The notes: a model not told the origin generated them from the letters alone. A stretch of 64,000 bases of DNA from Pantoea sp. Ap-967 (GCF_011752565.1 NZ_VWXK01000009.1:156134-220133), one strand, 5' to 3'; positions 1-8,818 are shown, counted from the first letter of the stretch. Numbers and translations are program-made.

Positions 1-702
1 TTCTGGACCACCTACCTGGGCTCGGCCCTGGGTTCGAGCCTGTCGTTCATCTTCGGCGCCGTGGCGGTACTGGCGATTCCGGCCGGCATGGACACCATGG
101 ACGCGGTCAAGCTGGCCACCGGCACCCTGGGCCCAGTGATGCTGGTGCTGTTCCTGCTCAGCGTCATCAGCCACAACGCCCTCAACCTGTATGGCGCGGT
201 GCTGTCGATCATCACCCTGGTACAAACCTTCGCCTACCGCTGGATCCCCACCGCCAAGAGTCGTGCGGTGCTGTCGCTGATCGTGCTGGCGGCCTGCTGC
301 GTGGTGGCGGTGTTCGCCTCGGCGGACTTCATCGGCCACTTCGTCGACATGGTGTTGGTGCTGCTGGTGGTGCTGGTGCCGTGGACGGCGATCAACCTGA
401 TCGACTTCTACGCCATTCACAAGGGCGACTATGACATCCAGTCGATCTTCAAGGTCGATGGCGGGATCTACGGGCGCTACAACCCACAGGCGCTGATTGC
501 CTATGCGGTGGGTATCGTGGTGCAGATTCCGTTCATGAACACGCCGCTGTACGTCGGGCCGATTTCCGCGCATATCAACGGGGCCGACCTGTCGTGGCTG
601 GTGGGGCTGGTGGTGACTTCGCCGCTGTACTGGTGGTTGGCCAGCCGTGACAGTGCTTACCGCCGCCGGCAGCACAGTGCCAAGTTGGCCATGCAATCCT
701 GA
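1..702 (+). CDS. NCS1-family cytosine/purine permease, C-terminal part (5' truncated by window edge)
   Basis: The reading frame is open from base 1 and ends at TGA 700-702, so only about 233 C-terminal residues are visible. They form repeated hydrophobic segments, and the run NLIDFYAIHKGDYDI followed by a Gly/Tyr-rich loop and two further membrane spans is typical of nucleobase:cation symporter-1 proteins of the cytosine/purine permease group. Such proteins import nucleobases or related heterocycles across the inner membrane by proton or sodium symport. The substrate cannot be told from this fragment. The gene is followed by a REP pair and then the convergent amtB gene, so it ends its own transcription unit. 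Family assignment is good; specificity is unknown. Confidence 0.85.
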   Translation, partial: FWTTYLGSALGSSLSFIFGAVAVLAIPAGMDTMDAVKLATGTLGPVMLVLFLLSVISHNALNLYGAVLSIITLVQTFAYRWIPTAKSRAVLSLIVLAACCVVAVFASADFIGHFVDMVLVLLVVLVPWTAINLIDFYAIHKGDYDIQSIFKVDGGIYGRYNPQALIAYAVGIVVQIPFMNTPLYVGPISAHINGADLSWLVGLVVTSPLYWWLASRDSAYRRRQHSAKLAMQS

Positions 703-711
703 GGTAGAGGG

Positions 712-830
712 GCACCGCTTGCGCGGTGCTTCGCGAGCTTTGCTCGCTCCTACAGGAATAGGCAAGGATTTGCGTTTTGCACCACCCGGTAGGAGCGAGC
801 AACGCTCGCGATGCGCCGCGCCAGCGGCGC
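712..830. repeat. Inverted pair of REP-type elements
   Basis: Two facing copies of the GAGCGAGC-type REP sequence (TCGCGAGC...GCTCGCTCCTACA at about 732-754 and GGTAGGAGCGAGC...GCTCGCGATG at 788-812) lie between two convergent genes. Small GC-rich hairpins flank the pair (gcaccgc/gcggtgc and gccgcgcc/ggcgc). Paired REPs of this kind are abundant in P. putida-group intergenic regions. Confidence 0.85.
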
Positions 831-850
831 CCAATTGCCCACATGCCAGC

Positions 851-2152
851 TCAGAGGTTATAGGCCCGCTCGTTGTGCTCGGCCAGGTCCAGCCCCTGCT
901 CTTCCTCTTCCCGACTGGCGCGCAGCCCCACCGTCAGCTTCACCGCCCCGAGAATCGCCCAGCTCACCACGAAGCAATAGGCGAAGGTAAAGGCCACCCC
1001 CTTGAGCTGCACCAGCGCCTGCCCCAGCGGCGAAACTCCTTCCACATAGCCACCCAACGATGGCGCGGCAAATACCCCGGTCAGCACCGCCCCAACCATC
1101 CCACCCACCCCATGCAGGCCGAACACGTCCAGGCTGTCGTCATAACCCAGCGCCTGCTTCAGGCGGGTCACGGCGAAAAAGCAGATGGCGCCGGTCAACA
1201 AACCGATCGCCACCGCCCCCAGCGGCCCGACGAAGGCGCAGGCCGGCGTGATGCCGACCAGCCCGGCCAAGGCACCCGATGCGGCGCCCAACGCCGTTGG
1301 CCGGCCATGCACGACCTTCTCGGTCAGCAGCCAGCCCACGATGCCGGCGCAGGCCGCAACCATGGTTGCCAGCATCACCACCCCTGCCCCTTGGTTGGCG
1401 GCAAGGCCCGAGCCTACGTTGAAACCGAACCAGCCAACCCACAGCAGCCCCGCGCCCACCAGGGTAAAGCCCAGGTTATGCGGCGGCATGGCCACCTGCG
1501 GGTAGCCTTTGCGTTTGCCCAGCATCAACGCCGCCGCCAGCGCCGCCACGCCGGAGTTGATATGCACCGCGGTGCCGCCGGCAAAATCCAGCACGCCCCA
1601 GTTGACCATCAGCGCACCCGGCCCGCCCCAGACCATGTGGGCAATCGGTGCGTACACCAGCACGAACCAGGCGGCCATGAACAGCAGCGAGGCACTGAAC
1701 TTCATGCGCTCGGCAAAGCCCCCGGCGATCAGTGCAGGGGTGATGATGGCGAAGGTGAGCTGGAAGACGGCAAATACCCCTTCCGGGATGGTACCCACCA
1801 GGCTGTCATGGCCAATATCCAGCATCAGCGCCTTGTCCAGCCCGCCAATGAAGCTGTTGACGGTCGACTGCCCCTCGACCATACCGCTGGTGTCGACCAC
1901 CAGGCTGTAGCCGAACAGCACCCAGAGAATGCCGATCACCCCGGCCACGGCGAACAGCTGGGTGAACACCGAAAGGAAGTTCTTCGCCCGCACCATGCCG
2001 CCATAGAACAGCGCCAGGCCCGGAATGCACATCATCAGCACGAACATTGCGGCGCAGATCATCCACGCGGTGTTGCCGGTGTCCAGGGTGGAGTCGGCGG
2101 CGTGGGCCAATGGCGTCGACGCCAACAGCGCAACAGCTAGGGCACGTTTCAT
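851..2152 (-). CDS. amtB: Ammonium transporter AmtB
   Basis: Inner-membrane ammonium (and methylammonium) channel of the Amt/Rh family, 433 aa. The chosen ATG at 2152 has an AGGAG ribosome site just upstream and begins a cleavable signal sequence (MKRALAVALLASTPLAHA), as usual for AmtB; an in-frame start farther upstream would add 39 residues read from a REP element and is rejected. The two pore histidines are visible in GTAVHINSG and FGLHGVGGM, and eleven hydrophobic segments follow the signal peptide. No glnK lies beside it, which is unusual since glnK-amtB pairs are common. It follows the glutamine-synthetase/glxBCD genes on the same strand, separated by a REP pair, suggesting it supplies ammonium or methylammonium to them. 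Confidence 0.95.
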   Translation of the reverse strand: MKRALAVALLASTPLAHAADSTLDTGNTAWMICAAMFVLMMCIPGLALFYGGMVRAKNFLSVFTQLFAVAGVIGILWVLFGYSLVVDTSGMVEGQSTVNSFIGGLDKALMLDIGHDSLVGTIPEGVFAVFQLTFAIITPALIAGGFAERMKFSASLLFMAAWFVLVYAPIAHMVWGGPGALMVNWGVLDFAGGTAVHINSGVAALAAALMLGKRKGYPQVAMPPHNLGFTLVGAGLLWVGWFGFNVGSGLAANQGAGVVMLATMVAACAGIVGWLLTEKVVHGRPTALGAASGALAGLVGITPACAFVGPLGAVAIGLLTGAICFFAVTRLKQALGYDDSLDVFGLHGVGGMVGAVLTGVFAAPSLGGYVEGVSPLGQALVQLKGVAFTFAYCFVVSWAILGAVKLTVGLRASREEEEQGLDLAEHNERAYNL

Positions 2153-2194
2153 GGGGTCACTCCTGTGCGAATGGGGGTGTATCCGGGGCTGCTT

Positions 2195-2279
2195 TGCAGC
2201 CCATTCGCGGCACAAGGCCGCTCCTACAGGCGGTTGTAGGAGCGGCCTTGTGCCGCGAATGGGCCGCAAAGCGGCCCCC
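2195..2279. repeat. Inverted REP pair between glxD and amtB
   Basis: Two nearly perfect inverted copies: one arm ends ...GGCCGCTCCTACA at 2228 and the other begins TGTAGGAGCGGCC at 2235. Together they can form a long hairpin in the 139-bp gap between the FMN subunit gene and amtB. They could modulate read-through or mRNA decay between the two genes, but that is inference. Confidence 0.85.
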
Positions 2280-2291
2280 TACCACGATGGA

Positions 2292-3617
2292 TCAGTACTG
2301 CGCCTGCCCCGGCACCCAGGCAGTGCCGGCCAATGGCACCCGCGCCATGGCGGCGGCTTCCACGGTCAACGCCACCAGGTCCTCGGGATCAAGGTTGTGC
2401 AAGTGCGACTTGCCGCAGGCGCGGGCCATGGTCTGCGCCTCCAGCACCAGCACCCGCAGGTAATTGGCCAACCGCCGACCGGCCTCCTCTGGGTTCAGGC
2501 GCTTGGCCAGCTCCGGATCCTGGGTGGTGATGCCGGCCGGGTCACGGCCGTTCTGCCAGTCATCGTAGAAACCGGCGGCCGAGCCGATCTTCTTCAGCTC
2601 GCTGTCCAACCGTGGGTGGTTGTCACCCAGGGCGATCAGCGCTGCCGTACCGATGGCCACCGCATCGGCGCCCAGGGCCATGGCCTTGGCCACGTCGGCA
2701 CCGTTGCGGATACCACCGGAAACGATCAGCTGCACCTTGCGGTGCATGCCCATCTCCTGCAGCGCCTGCACGGCCTGCGGGATGGCGGGTAGAATCGGGA
2801 TGCCCACGTGCTCGATGAACACTTCCTGGGTAGCGGCGGTGCCGCCCTGCATGCCGTCAAGCACCACCACGTCGGCACCGGCCTTCACCGCCAGCTTGAC
2901 GTCGTAGTACGGCCGGCTGGCGCCGATCTTCACGTAGATGGGTTTTTCCCAGTCGGTGATCTCGCGAATCTCGGCAATCTTGATCGCCAAATCATCCGGG
3001 CCGGTCCAGTCCGGGTGGCGGCAGGCGCTGCGCTGGTCAACGCCGATGGGCAAGGTGCGCATGCCGGCCACGCGCTCGGTCACCTTCATGCCCAGCAGCA
3101 TGCCACCGCCGCCCGGCTTGGCGCCCTGGCCCAGCACGATCTCGATGGCGTCGGCCTTGCGCAGGTCGTCGGGGTTCATGCCGTAGCGCGATGGCAGGTA
3201 CTGGTACACCAGGTGCTGCGACTGGCCGCGCTCCTCGGGGGTCATGCCGCCGTCGCCGGTGGTGGTGCTGGTGCCGGCGATGGTTGCGCCACGGCCCAGG
3301 GCTTCCTTGGCGTTGGCCGACAGCGCGCCGAAGCTCATGCCGGCGATGGTCACCGGGATTTTCAGGTGGATCGGCTTCTTGGCAAAACGGTTGCCCAGCA
3401 CCACGTCGGTGCCGCACTTCTCGCGGTAGCCTTCCAGCGGGTAGCGCGACACGCTGGCGCCCAGCAGCAGCAGGTCGTCGAAGTGTGGTACGCGGCGCTT
3501 GGTGCCGCCGCCGCGGATGTCGTAGATGCCGGTTTCCGCGGCACGCTGGATTTCCTGGATGGTCAGCCGATCGAAGGTGGCCGATTCACGCAGTACCGGG
3601 GGGAATTGTTCGCTCAT
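2292..3617 (-). CDS. glxD: FMN-binding glutamate-synthase-like subunit (GlxD / MgsC)
   Basis: 441 aa corresponding to the central FMN/synthase domain of bacterial glutamate synthase, as a separate polypeptide. The (beta/alpha)8 barrel carries the family hallmarks GGGTKRRVPHFDDL near the N-terminus, ISGMSFG-like IAGMSFGALS, the substrate/FMN segments TTTGDGGMTPEER, GQGAKPGGGG and VVLDGMQGGTAAT, and the late phosphate-binding segment LIVSGGIRNGADVAKAMALGADAV. The start at 3617 has an AGGAG site at good spacing. It is the third gene of a glxB-glxC-glxD order. Such split proteins act as N-methylglutamate synthase in methylotrophs, moving methylamine nitrogen onto glutamate; some may have other glutamate-synthase-like roles. 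Substrate here is inferred from context. Confidence 0.9.
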   Translation of the reverse strand: MSEQFPPVLRESATFDRLTIQEIQRAAETGIYDIRGGGTKRRVPHFDDLLLLGASVSRYPLEGYREKCGTDVVLGNRFAKKPIHLKIPVTIAGMSFGALSANAKEALGRGATIAGTSTTTGDGGMTPEERGQSQHLVYQYLPSRYGMNPDDLRKADAIEIVLGQGAKPGGGGMLLGMKVTERVAGMRTLPIGVDQRSACRHPDWTGPDDLAIKIAEIREITDWEKPIYVKIGASRPYYDVKLAVKAGADVVVLDGMQGGTAATQEVFIEHVGIPILPAIPQAVQALQEMGMHRKVQLIVSGGIRNGADVAKAMALGADAVAIGTAALIALGDNHPRLDSELKKIGSAAGFYDDWQNGRDPAGITTQDPELAKRLNPEEAGRRLANYLRVLVLEAQTMARACGKSHLHNLDPEDLVALTVEAAAMARVPLAGTAWVPGQAQY

Positions 3618-3632
3618 GGGAATGCTCCTGGA

Positions 3633-4307
3633 TCAGTACGCGCTGGCGTTGTCGACTTTGAAGTTGTACAGCTGGCGGGCCGAGCCGTAGCGTTTGAAAT
3701 CGGCGGCCTTGTGCGCAAGGCCCGCCTGGTTCAGCAGTTCCTGCAACTCTTGCAGGTGCTCGGCGCGCATCTCTTTTTCGATGCAGTCCGAACCCAGCGA
3801 CTGCACCGAGCCCTTGACGTAGATGCGCACCTCGTACAGCGAATCGCCCAGGGCATCGCCGGCATCGCCACACACCACCAGGCGCCCGGCCTGGCCCATG
3901 AAGCAGCTCATGTGGCCGATGCTGCCACCGACCACGATGTCCACGCCCTTCATCGAAATGCCACAGCGCGCGCCGGCGTCGCCCTCGATGACCAGCAGCC
4001 CGCCATGGGCGGTGGCACCGGCGGCCTGGGAGGCGCTGCCCTTGACCCGCACCAAGCCGGACATCATGTTCTCGGCCACGCCCACGCCGACGTTGCCGTG
4101 CACGGTGACGCTGGCCTGCTGGTTCATGCCGGCGCAGTAGTAGCCCGCGTGGCCCTCGATATCCACCGACACCGCAGCGTTGATGCCCACGGCCAGGTTG
4201 TGCTTGCCATCGGGGTGGGTCACCCGCCATTCGCGGTCCTGCACCTCGCCGTGCAGGGTCTGGTTGAGCACGCGCACCGAGGCGCTGGAAAGGTCGATCG
4301 TCTTCAT
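3633..4307 (-). CDS. glxC: GXGXG-domain subunit of split glutamate-synthase-like complex (GlxC / MgsB)
   Basis: 224 aa matching the C-terminal beta-helix (GXGXG) domain of glutamate synthase as a free subunit. Repeated glycine-spaced strands are visible: GNVGVGVAENMMSGLVRVKG, then GGLLVIEGDAGARCG, VVGGSIGHMSCFMGQAG and VVCGDAGDALGDS. The ATG at 4307 is preceded by GGAGA; the open frame extends farther upstream but that part overlaps glxB in another frame. It lies 26 bp after glxB and 15 bp before glxD, so the three are almost certainly co-translated. In glutamate synthase this domain scaffolds the glutaminase and FMN domains, and the same is expected here. Confidence 0.9.
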   Translation of the reverse strand: MKTIDLSSASVRVLNQTLHGEVQDREWRVTHPDGKHNLAVGINAAVSVDIEGHAGYYCAGMNQQASVTVHGNVGVGVAENMMSGLVRVKGSASQAAGATAHGGLLVIEGDAGARCGISMKGVDIVVGGSIGHMSCFMGQAGRLVVCGDAGDALGDSLYEVRIYVKGSVQSLGSDCIEKEMRAEHLQELQELLNQAGLAHKAADFKRYGSARQLYNFKVDNASAY

Positions 4308-4333
4308 GAATGTCTCCAGTGGTTCGGTGGGGG

Positions 4334-5239
4334 TCAGGCGCTTTCGCGTTCCCAAACGTACAAAGTGGCGGGCGCCGGTTCCCAGACCTTGGCGTTCTCG
4401 ATGCCCGGCAGGCTGGCCAGGGCCTGGTACTCCGATGCCATGGCCACGTAGTCGTCGGTTTCGGCCAGCACCGCTGGCTTGCAGGCGATCGGGTCGCGGA
4501 TCACGGCAAAGCCGTTGCGGGTGCCGATGGCGAAGGTGAAGAAGCCGTCCAGGTCTTCCAGTGCGCCGTCCAGGGCCTGGGCCAGGGTGTCGCCCTGCTG
4601 CAGGCGCCACGTCAGGTAGCCGGCGGCCACCTCGGTGTCGTTGTCGGTTTCGAAGGCGATGCCTTCGCGCTTGAGTGCCTGGCGCAGGCGGAAGTGGTTG
4701 GAGAGCGAGCCGTTGTGCACCAGGCACAGGTCGGCGCCGGTGGAAAACGGGTGGCTGCCTTCCAGGGTCACCGCGCTTTCGGTGGCCATGCGGGTGTGGC
4801 CGATGATGTGGCTGCCCTTCATGCCGGCCAGGCCGAAGCGGCTGGAGATTTCTGCCGGCAGGCCCATGCCCTTGAGGATTTCGATGCTCTGCCCGGCACT
4901 CATGATGCGCACCTCGGGGGCCAGCTCGGCCAACGCGGCGCGGGCGCTGGCTTCATCGGTGTGCACCTTGAGCACCGCGGCACTGGCATTCTGGAACCAG
5001 TCGAGCGAGCAACCCAGGCGCCCTTCCAACTGGCCCATCAGCGCCGCCCAAGGGTAATGGATGTCCGCCACCTGCAGGGTCAGCTTGACCCAGCCATCGG
5101 CCACCTCGTCGCCATAGATGGCAAAGCCTGCGCTGTCCGGGCCACGGTCGGTCATGGCTTGCAGCATGGGTTCAAAGAGCTTGCCGAGCTGGGCTTCCAG
5201 CGCTGGCTTTTTCAGGTACAAACCTACGATTCCACACAT
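4334..5239 (-). CDS. glxB: Class II glutamine amidotransferase subunit (GlxB / MgsA)
   Basis: 301 aa, an N-terminal-nucleophile glutaminase domain standing alone. After removal of Met1 the catalytic Cys is exposed (MCGIVGLY). The other class II signatures are present: RGPDSAG, GHTRMATES and the oxyanion motif LVHNGSLSNH. It would release ammonia (or, in the methylamine system, methylamine from gamma-glutamylmethylamide) for transfer to 2-oxoglutarate on the GlxC/GlxD partners. First gene of the three-gene set, starting 66 bp after the glutamine-synthetase-like gene ends. Confidence 0.9.
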   Translation of the reverse strand: MCGIVGLYLKKPALEAQLGKLFEPMLQAMTDRGPDSAGFAIYGDEVADGWVKLTLQVADIHYPWAALMGQLEGRLGCSLDWFQNASAAVLKVHTDEASARAALAELAPEVRIMSAGQSIEILKGMGLPAEISSRFGLAGMKGSHIIGHTRMATESAVTLEGSHPFSTGADLCLVHNGSLSNHFRLRQALKREGIAFETDNDTEVAAGYLTWRLQQGDTLAQALDGALEDLDGFFTFAIGTRNGFAVIRDPIACKPAVLAETDDYVAMASEYQALASLPGIENAKVWEPAPATLYVWERESA

Positions 5240-5305
5240 GGTGATGCTCCTTACTAGGCAGTGGACGACCGCTTTCGGGTTGGCCGCCCAGGGGATTGGG
5301 GGCGG

Positions 5306-6640
5306 TCAGAAGAATTCGGTGTAGCGCTGGATTTCCCAGTCGGAGACATGGCGGCAATACTCCACCCACTCCATGCGCTTGAGCTTGATGAACTCATCGA
5401 CGATCTCGGCGCCCAGCACCTCGCGAAACAGCGGGTCGGCGTCCAGGGCGTCGGCGGCTTCCTTTAGCGACTGCGGGAGGGTCTTGATGCCGCGCGCGGC
5501 GATCTCCTCCAGGCTCAGGTTGTAGAGGTTTTCGTTGCACATCTGGCCCGGTTCCAGCTGGCGGTCGATGCCGTCGAGGCCGGCAGCGATGATCGCGGCG
5601 GTGACCAGGTACGGGTTGCAGCCGGCATCGGGCAGGCGGAACTCCAGGCGCCCGTAGGGAATACGCACCATCGCCGAGCGGTTGTTGGCGCCGTAGGCGA
5701 CGAAGGCCGGGGCCCAGGTGGCGCCGGACAGCGAGCGGCCCACGACAAGGCGCTTGTACGAGTTGACCGTGGGCGCGGCGAAGGCGCACAGGGCCGGGCC
5801 ATGGGCCAGGAGGCCGGCGGCAAAGTAGTAGGCCAGCTTGGACAGGCCCATGCCGCTGCTGTCGGCAGGGTCGTGGAACAGGTTCTTGTTGGTCGAGCTT
5901 GCCAGCGACAGGTGGAAGTGCATGCCGTTGCCGGCGCGCTTGGGGTCGGGCTTGGGCATGAACGAGCAGATCATGCCCAGGTCGTTGGCGATCTCCCCTG
6001 CCGCCATGCGGAAGAAGGTGAAGCGGTCGGCCGATTCCATGGCGTCGCTGTAGGTGTAGTTGATCTCGAACTGGCCATTGGCGTCTTCGTGGTCGATCTG
6101 GTAGATGTCGAAGCCGACCGGCTGCAGGGCCTCGGTGAGGCGTTCGAGGAACAGCCGCGAGCGCGACAGGCCCTTGTAGTCGTAGCAGGGCTTGTCGAGG
6201 TTGTCGGAGGCGTCCACCAGCTGCAGCTTGCCCTCTTCATCGCGGCGGAACAGGCTGAACTCGGGTTCAAGGCCGGTGTTCAGGGTCCAGCCCTTGTCGG
6301 CCAGGCGCTGCACCTGCTGTTGCAGCACATAGCGGCTGTCGTAAGGCCAGGGTTGGCCGTTGACATGGCCGACACACACCACCCGGCCATAGCCTGGCTG
6401 CCACGGCACCGGAATCAGCGTGGACAGATCGCCGCGGGCCATGAAGTCCGGACCATGGGGTTCCATGCCCATGCCGCAGATGGCGAACCCGGCAAAACCG
6501 GCGCCCTCCTCTGCCACCATCTTCAGGCCCGATACCGGCACCGACTTGGTCTTCGCCGAACCGTGGATATCGACGAACTGTGCCAGCACATACTTGATAC
6601 CGTGCTGGTCGAGGGTGCGCTGGGTTTCTGCTGGCAACAT
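5306..6640 (-). CDS. glnT: Type III glutamine synthetase homologue (GlnT / gamma-glutamylmethylamide synthetase GmaS-like)
   Basis: 444 aa, cytosolic ATP-dependent ligase of the glutamine synthetase superfamily. Visible signatures are [13 protein letters not shown], the metal-binding [12 protein letters not shown] and [18 protein letters not shown], the ATP-site [20 protein letters not shown], and NRSAMVRIP. The start at 6640 is chosen because an AGGAG precedes it and the protein then begins at the usual MLPAETQ...; an upstream start would add 27 unlike residues. In methylamine-using bacteria this family (GmaS) joins methylamine to glutamate; in rhizobia GlnT makes glutamine. The adjacent glxBCD and amtB fit either a methylamine or an alternative ammonia-assimilation role. 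It heads the minus-strand operon and is divergent from the XRE-cupin gene. Confidence 0.9.
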   Translation of the reverse strand: MLPAETQRTLDQHGIKYVLAQFVDIHGSAKTKSVPVSGLKMVAEEGAGFAGFAICGMGMEPHGPDFMARGDLSTLIPVPWQPGYGRVVCVGHVNGQPWPYDSRYVLQQQVQRLADKGWTLNTGLEPEFSLFRRDEEGKLQLVDASDNLDKPCYDYKGLSRSRLFLERLTEALQPVGFDIYQIDHEDANGQFEINYTYSDAMESADRFTFFRMAAGEIANDLGMICSFMPKPDPKRAGNGMHFHLSLASSTNKNLFHDPADSSGMGLSKLAYYFAAGLLAHGPALCAFAAPTVNSYKRLVVGRSLSGATWAPAFVAYGANNRSAMVRIPYGRLEFRLPDAGCNPYLVTAAIIAAGLDGIDRQLEPGQMCNENLYNLSLEEIAARGIKTLPQSLKEAADALDADPLFREVLGAEIVDEFIKLKRMEWVEYCRHVSDWEIQRYTEFF

Positions 6641-6680
6641 GGGTTGATCACTCCTGGGTGACGGGCTTTGATTCCGCAAG

Positions 6681-6695
6681 GGAAACTTACTTTCC
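6681..6695. promoter_or_regulatory. Dyad GGAAA-N5-TTTCC upstream of glnT; candidate operator copy 1
   Basis: A perfect 5-bp dyad around CTTAC, 41 bp before the glnT start. The stretch GGGAAACTTACTTTC (6680-6694) matches 13 of 15 bases of GGGAAACTTGTTTTC at 6872-6886 on the other side of the REP pair. Two similar sites in a divergent promoter region suggest binding sites for the XRE-cupin regulator. Inference only. Confidence 0.4.
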
Positions 6696-6741
6696 TCACA
6701 GGAATGCAATGCGCTTGCCAACTCTGTTGCTTGTGTTAGCT

Positions 6742-6830
6742 GGTGCGGCCCCTTCGCGGGGCAAGCCCGCTCCTACAACAGACGCGCATCCCTTTGTAGG
6801 AGCGGGCTTGCCCCGCGAAGAGGCCGGTGC
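6742..6830. repeat. Inverted REP pair in glnT / XRE-cupin intergenic region
   Basis: Near-perfect facing copies of the GTAGGAGCGGGCTTGCCCCG element (6742-6778 and 6793-6830) separated by about 14 bp. The pair sits in the middle of the 337-bp divergent intergenic region, between the two candidate operators. Confidence 0.9.
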
Positions 6831-6870
6831 AGGCAACGCAAAACTCAGGCAGGTTTTTCAGCTGTATTTA

Positions 6871-6943
6871 TGGGAAACTTGTTTTCACCCGAAGAAAACG
6901 ACGGCCAACGCAGCCGCCCCTCGCACTTTCACAGTGCGAAAAC
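6871..6943. promoter_or_regulatory. Candidate operator copy 2 and GCACT-N5-AGTGC dyad upstream of XRE-cupin gene
   Basis: GGGAAACTTGTTTTC at 6872-6886 repeats the glnT-side motif. At 6923-6937 there is a second perfect dyad, GCACT-TTCAC-AGTGC, whose right part continues into GAAAAC. Both lie upstream of the regulator gene at 6978 and are plausible autoregulatory sites. No experimental support; the assignment is inference from symmetry and position. Confidence 0.35.
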
Positions 6944-6977
6944 TTTATTCTTGAACTGAAACCGTGCAGGACACTCG

Positions 6978-7571
6978 ATGCCACCGGAAACCGAACCGCG
7001 CCTTCGCCTGGAGCAGTACCTGGGCCTGCAGATCAAGCGCCAGCGCCAAGCCCAGTCCCTCAAGCTCGCCGACGTGGCGCGCATCGCCGGCATCAGCCAA
7101 GGCATGCTGAGCAAGATCGAAAATGCCCAGGTGTCCACCAGCCTCGACACCCTCAGCCGCCTGTGCGACGTGCTGGGCATGCCCATGGCCAAGCTGTTCA
7201 GCCAATACGACCAACCCGATGGCAACGCGCTGCTGGTCAAGGCCGGCGAAGGGCTGGAGGTGGTGCGCCGGGGCACCGAGAAGGGCCACACCTACCATTT
7301 GCTCAATCACGCCAGGGGGCCGAAGAAGCATTTCGAGGCGTACATGGTGAGCATGGACGATGCCAGCGAGGAGTTCCCGACCTTCGCCCACCCCGGCACC
7401 GAGTTCCTTCATTTGCTGGAGGGTGAACTGGTGTACCGCCACGGCAACCAGCTCTACCACATGCATTCCGGCGACAGCCTGACCTTCGACGGCGACACCC
7501 CCCACGGCCCTGAGCAGCTGGTGCAGGTGCCCATCCGCTTGCTGTCGATCATGAACTACGGCGAGGAATAA
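6978..7571 (+). CDS. XRE-family regulator with C-terminal cupin domain
   Basis: 197 aa cytosolic regulator. Residues about 10-67 form an XRE/Cro-type helix-turn-helix (LKLADVARIAGISQGMLSKIENAQVS), and residues about 115-190 a cupin barrel (PGTEFLHLLEGELVYRHGNQLYHMHSGDSL). Such HTH-cupin proteins sense a small ligand and usually repress amine or amino-acid catabolic genes beside them. The start has AGGA six bases upstream. It is divergent from glnT-glxBCD, so control of that operon is the likely job, perhaps through the shared GGGAAACTT motif on either side of the intergenic REP pair. The ligand is unknown. Confidence 0.88.
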   Translation: MPPETEPRLRLEQYLGLQIKRQRQAQSLKLADVARIAGISQGMLSKIENAQVSTSLDTLSRLCDVLGMPMAKLFSQYDQPDGNALLVKAGEGLEVVRRGTEKGHTYHLLNHARGPKKHFEAYMVSMDDASEEFPTFAHPGTEFLHLLEGELVYRHGNQLYHMHSGDSLTFDGDTPHGPEQLVQVPIRLLSIMNYGEE

Positions 7572-7866
7572 GAAGGCGCTACAAGGCAATAAGCAATGTC
7601 GCGATCAGACAAGCACATGTCGCCCGCAATCGCCTTCCAAACCGTGTCTACAAAAATAATACACACATCGACCAGCCCCGCGCCGTGGGCTGGTGGACGT
7701 GGTATCCGCGAGTAAAACAGCCTCGCTTCACAATTCCAACGCTGTGGCGCCTTTTTGCACCGGGCAGTTCGTCCGGGCTCATAACGATAAAACTCCCAGC
7801 ATTAAAGACCCGCGTCGCGCCGATCGGGAGTGTTTGCGCGCGCCACATTGTGAAGACTTGACTGCC

Positions 7867-8796
7867 ATGATCGCGACTTCAATCCCCGTAGCCGGTGCTG
7901 CCACCGGCCACCGTAATGCCCTGTTCGTTGCCCATATCGCCGCCGTGCTGTTTGGGCTTACCGGTATCCTCGGCCACCTGATCGAGGCCGATGCCAGCAT
8001 CATCACCTTCGGCCGCGCCACCTTCGCCTTCATCGCCCTGGGCTTCGTCGCCGGGCTCAAGGGCACCCGCCTGCTCGACGCGCTGACCCTGCGCAACCTG
8101 CCCGTGCTGGGCCTGACCGGTGCATTGCTGGCGACCCACTGGGTGACCTTCTTCATTGCCGTCAAAGTAGGCGGCGTGGCGGTAGCAACCCTGGGCTTCG
8201 CCAGCTTCCCGGCCTTTATCGCGATGATCGAACGCGGCGTGTTCGGCCAGCGCATCGGCGCCGTGCAGGGCCTGCTGCTGCTGATGGTCACCGCCGGCCT
8301 GGTGCTGGTGGTGCCGACCTTCGACCTGCTCGACAAGGGCACCGTCGGCCTGCTCTGGGGCCTGGGTTCGGGCCTGGCATTCGCCCTGCTGACCGTGGCC
8401 AACCGCCGCAATGCCTCGAACATGAACGCCATGCAGGTGGCCTTCTGGCAGAACGTGGTGGTGGCTGCACTGGTGGCACCGTTTGCCTTCACCCACCTGG
8501 GCAACACCAGCCTGGGCGGTAGCGACTGGGTCAACCTGGCGCTGCTGGGGGTGTTCTGCACCGGGCTGTCGCAGTTCCTGTTCGTCAAGAGCCTGGAAGG
8601 CCTGGAAGCGCGCACCGCGGGCATGATCATCGCCCTGGAGCCGGTGTACGCGATCATCGGCGCATGGTGGTTGTTCGGTGACCAACCCAGCCTGCGCATG
8701 GCCGCCGGTGCGGCGCTGATCGTGCTGGCGACCCTCCTCGCCGCCGCGCGCAAGGCCCCGGCCGAACAAGGGGATGCCAGCCGCTGCGCGCATTGA
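7867..8796 (+). CDS. EamA/DMT-superfamily exporter
   Basis: 309 aa with ten predicted membrane spans in two EamA repeats, e.g. AAVLFGLTGILGHLI and later ALEPVYAIIGAWWLFGDQPS, the latter being the usual signature near the end of the second repeat. Members of this drug/metabolite transporter superfamily export metabolites or amino acids from the cytosol; the substrate cannot be assigned. The ATG at 7867 is chosen because the hydrophobic repeat begins shortly after it; a start 58 codons earlier would add hydrophilic, unconvincing sequence. The ribosome site is weak (GAAG). The 295 bp upstream contain only an 8-bp stem (ACCAGCCC/GGGCTGGT, 7671-7694) of unknown meaning. The gene is convergent with the NrtR-like gene. 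Confidence 0.85.
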   Translation: MIATSIPVAGAATGHRNALFVAHIAAVLFGLTGILGHLIEADASIITFGRATFAFIALGFVAGLKGTRLLDALTLRNLPVLGLTGALLATHWVTFFIAVKVGGVAVATLGFASFPAFIAMIERGVFGQRIGAVQGLLLLMVTAGLVLVVPTFDLLDKGTVGLLWGLGSGLAFALLTVANRRNASNMNAMQVAFWQNVVVAALVAPFAFTHLGNTSLGGSDWVNLALLGVFCTGLSQFLFVKSLEGLEARTAGMIIALEPVYAIIGAWWLFGDQPSLRMAAGAALIVLATLLAAARKAPAEQGDASRCAH

Positions 8797-8818
8797 CCGT
8801 CGCGCAAGGAACATTGCC

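Noticed and set aside
647..2140. 497-codon plus-strand frame opposite amtB
   Set aside because: Begins within the permease tail, passes through a REP pair and runs antisense to amtB.
2808..4451. 547-codon plus-strand frame opposite glxD and glxC
   Set aside because: Antisense to recognised subunits; translation is Ala/His/Val-rich with no family features.
7671..7694. Stem ACCAGCCC/GGGCTGGT considered as an intrinsic terminator for the XRE-cupin gene
   Set aside because: No T-run follows on either strand and it lies 100 bp past the stop codon.
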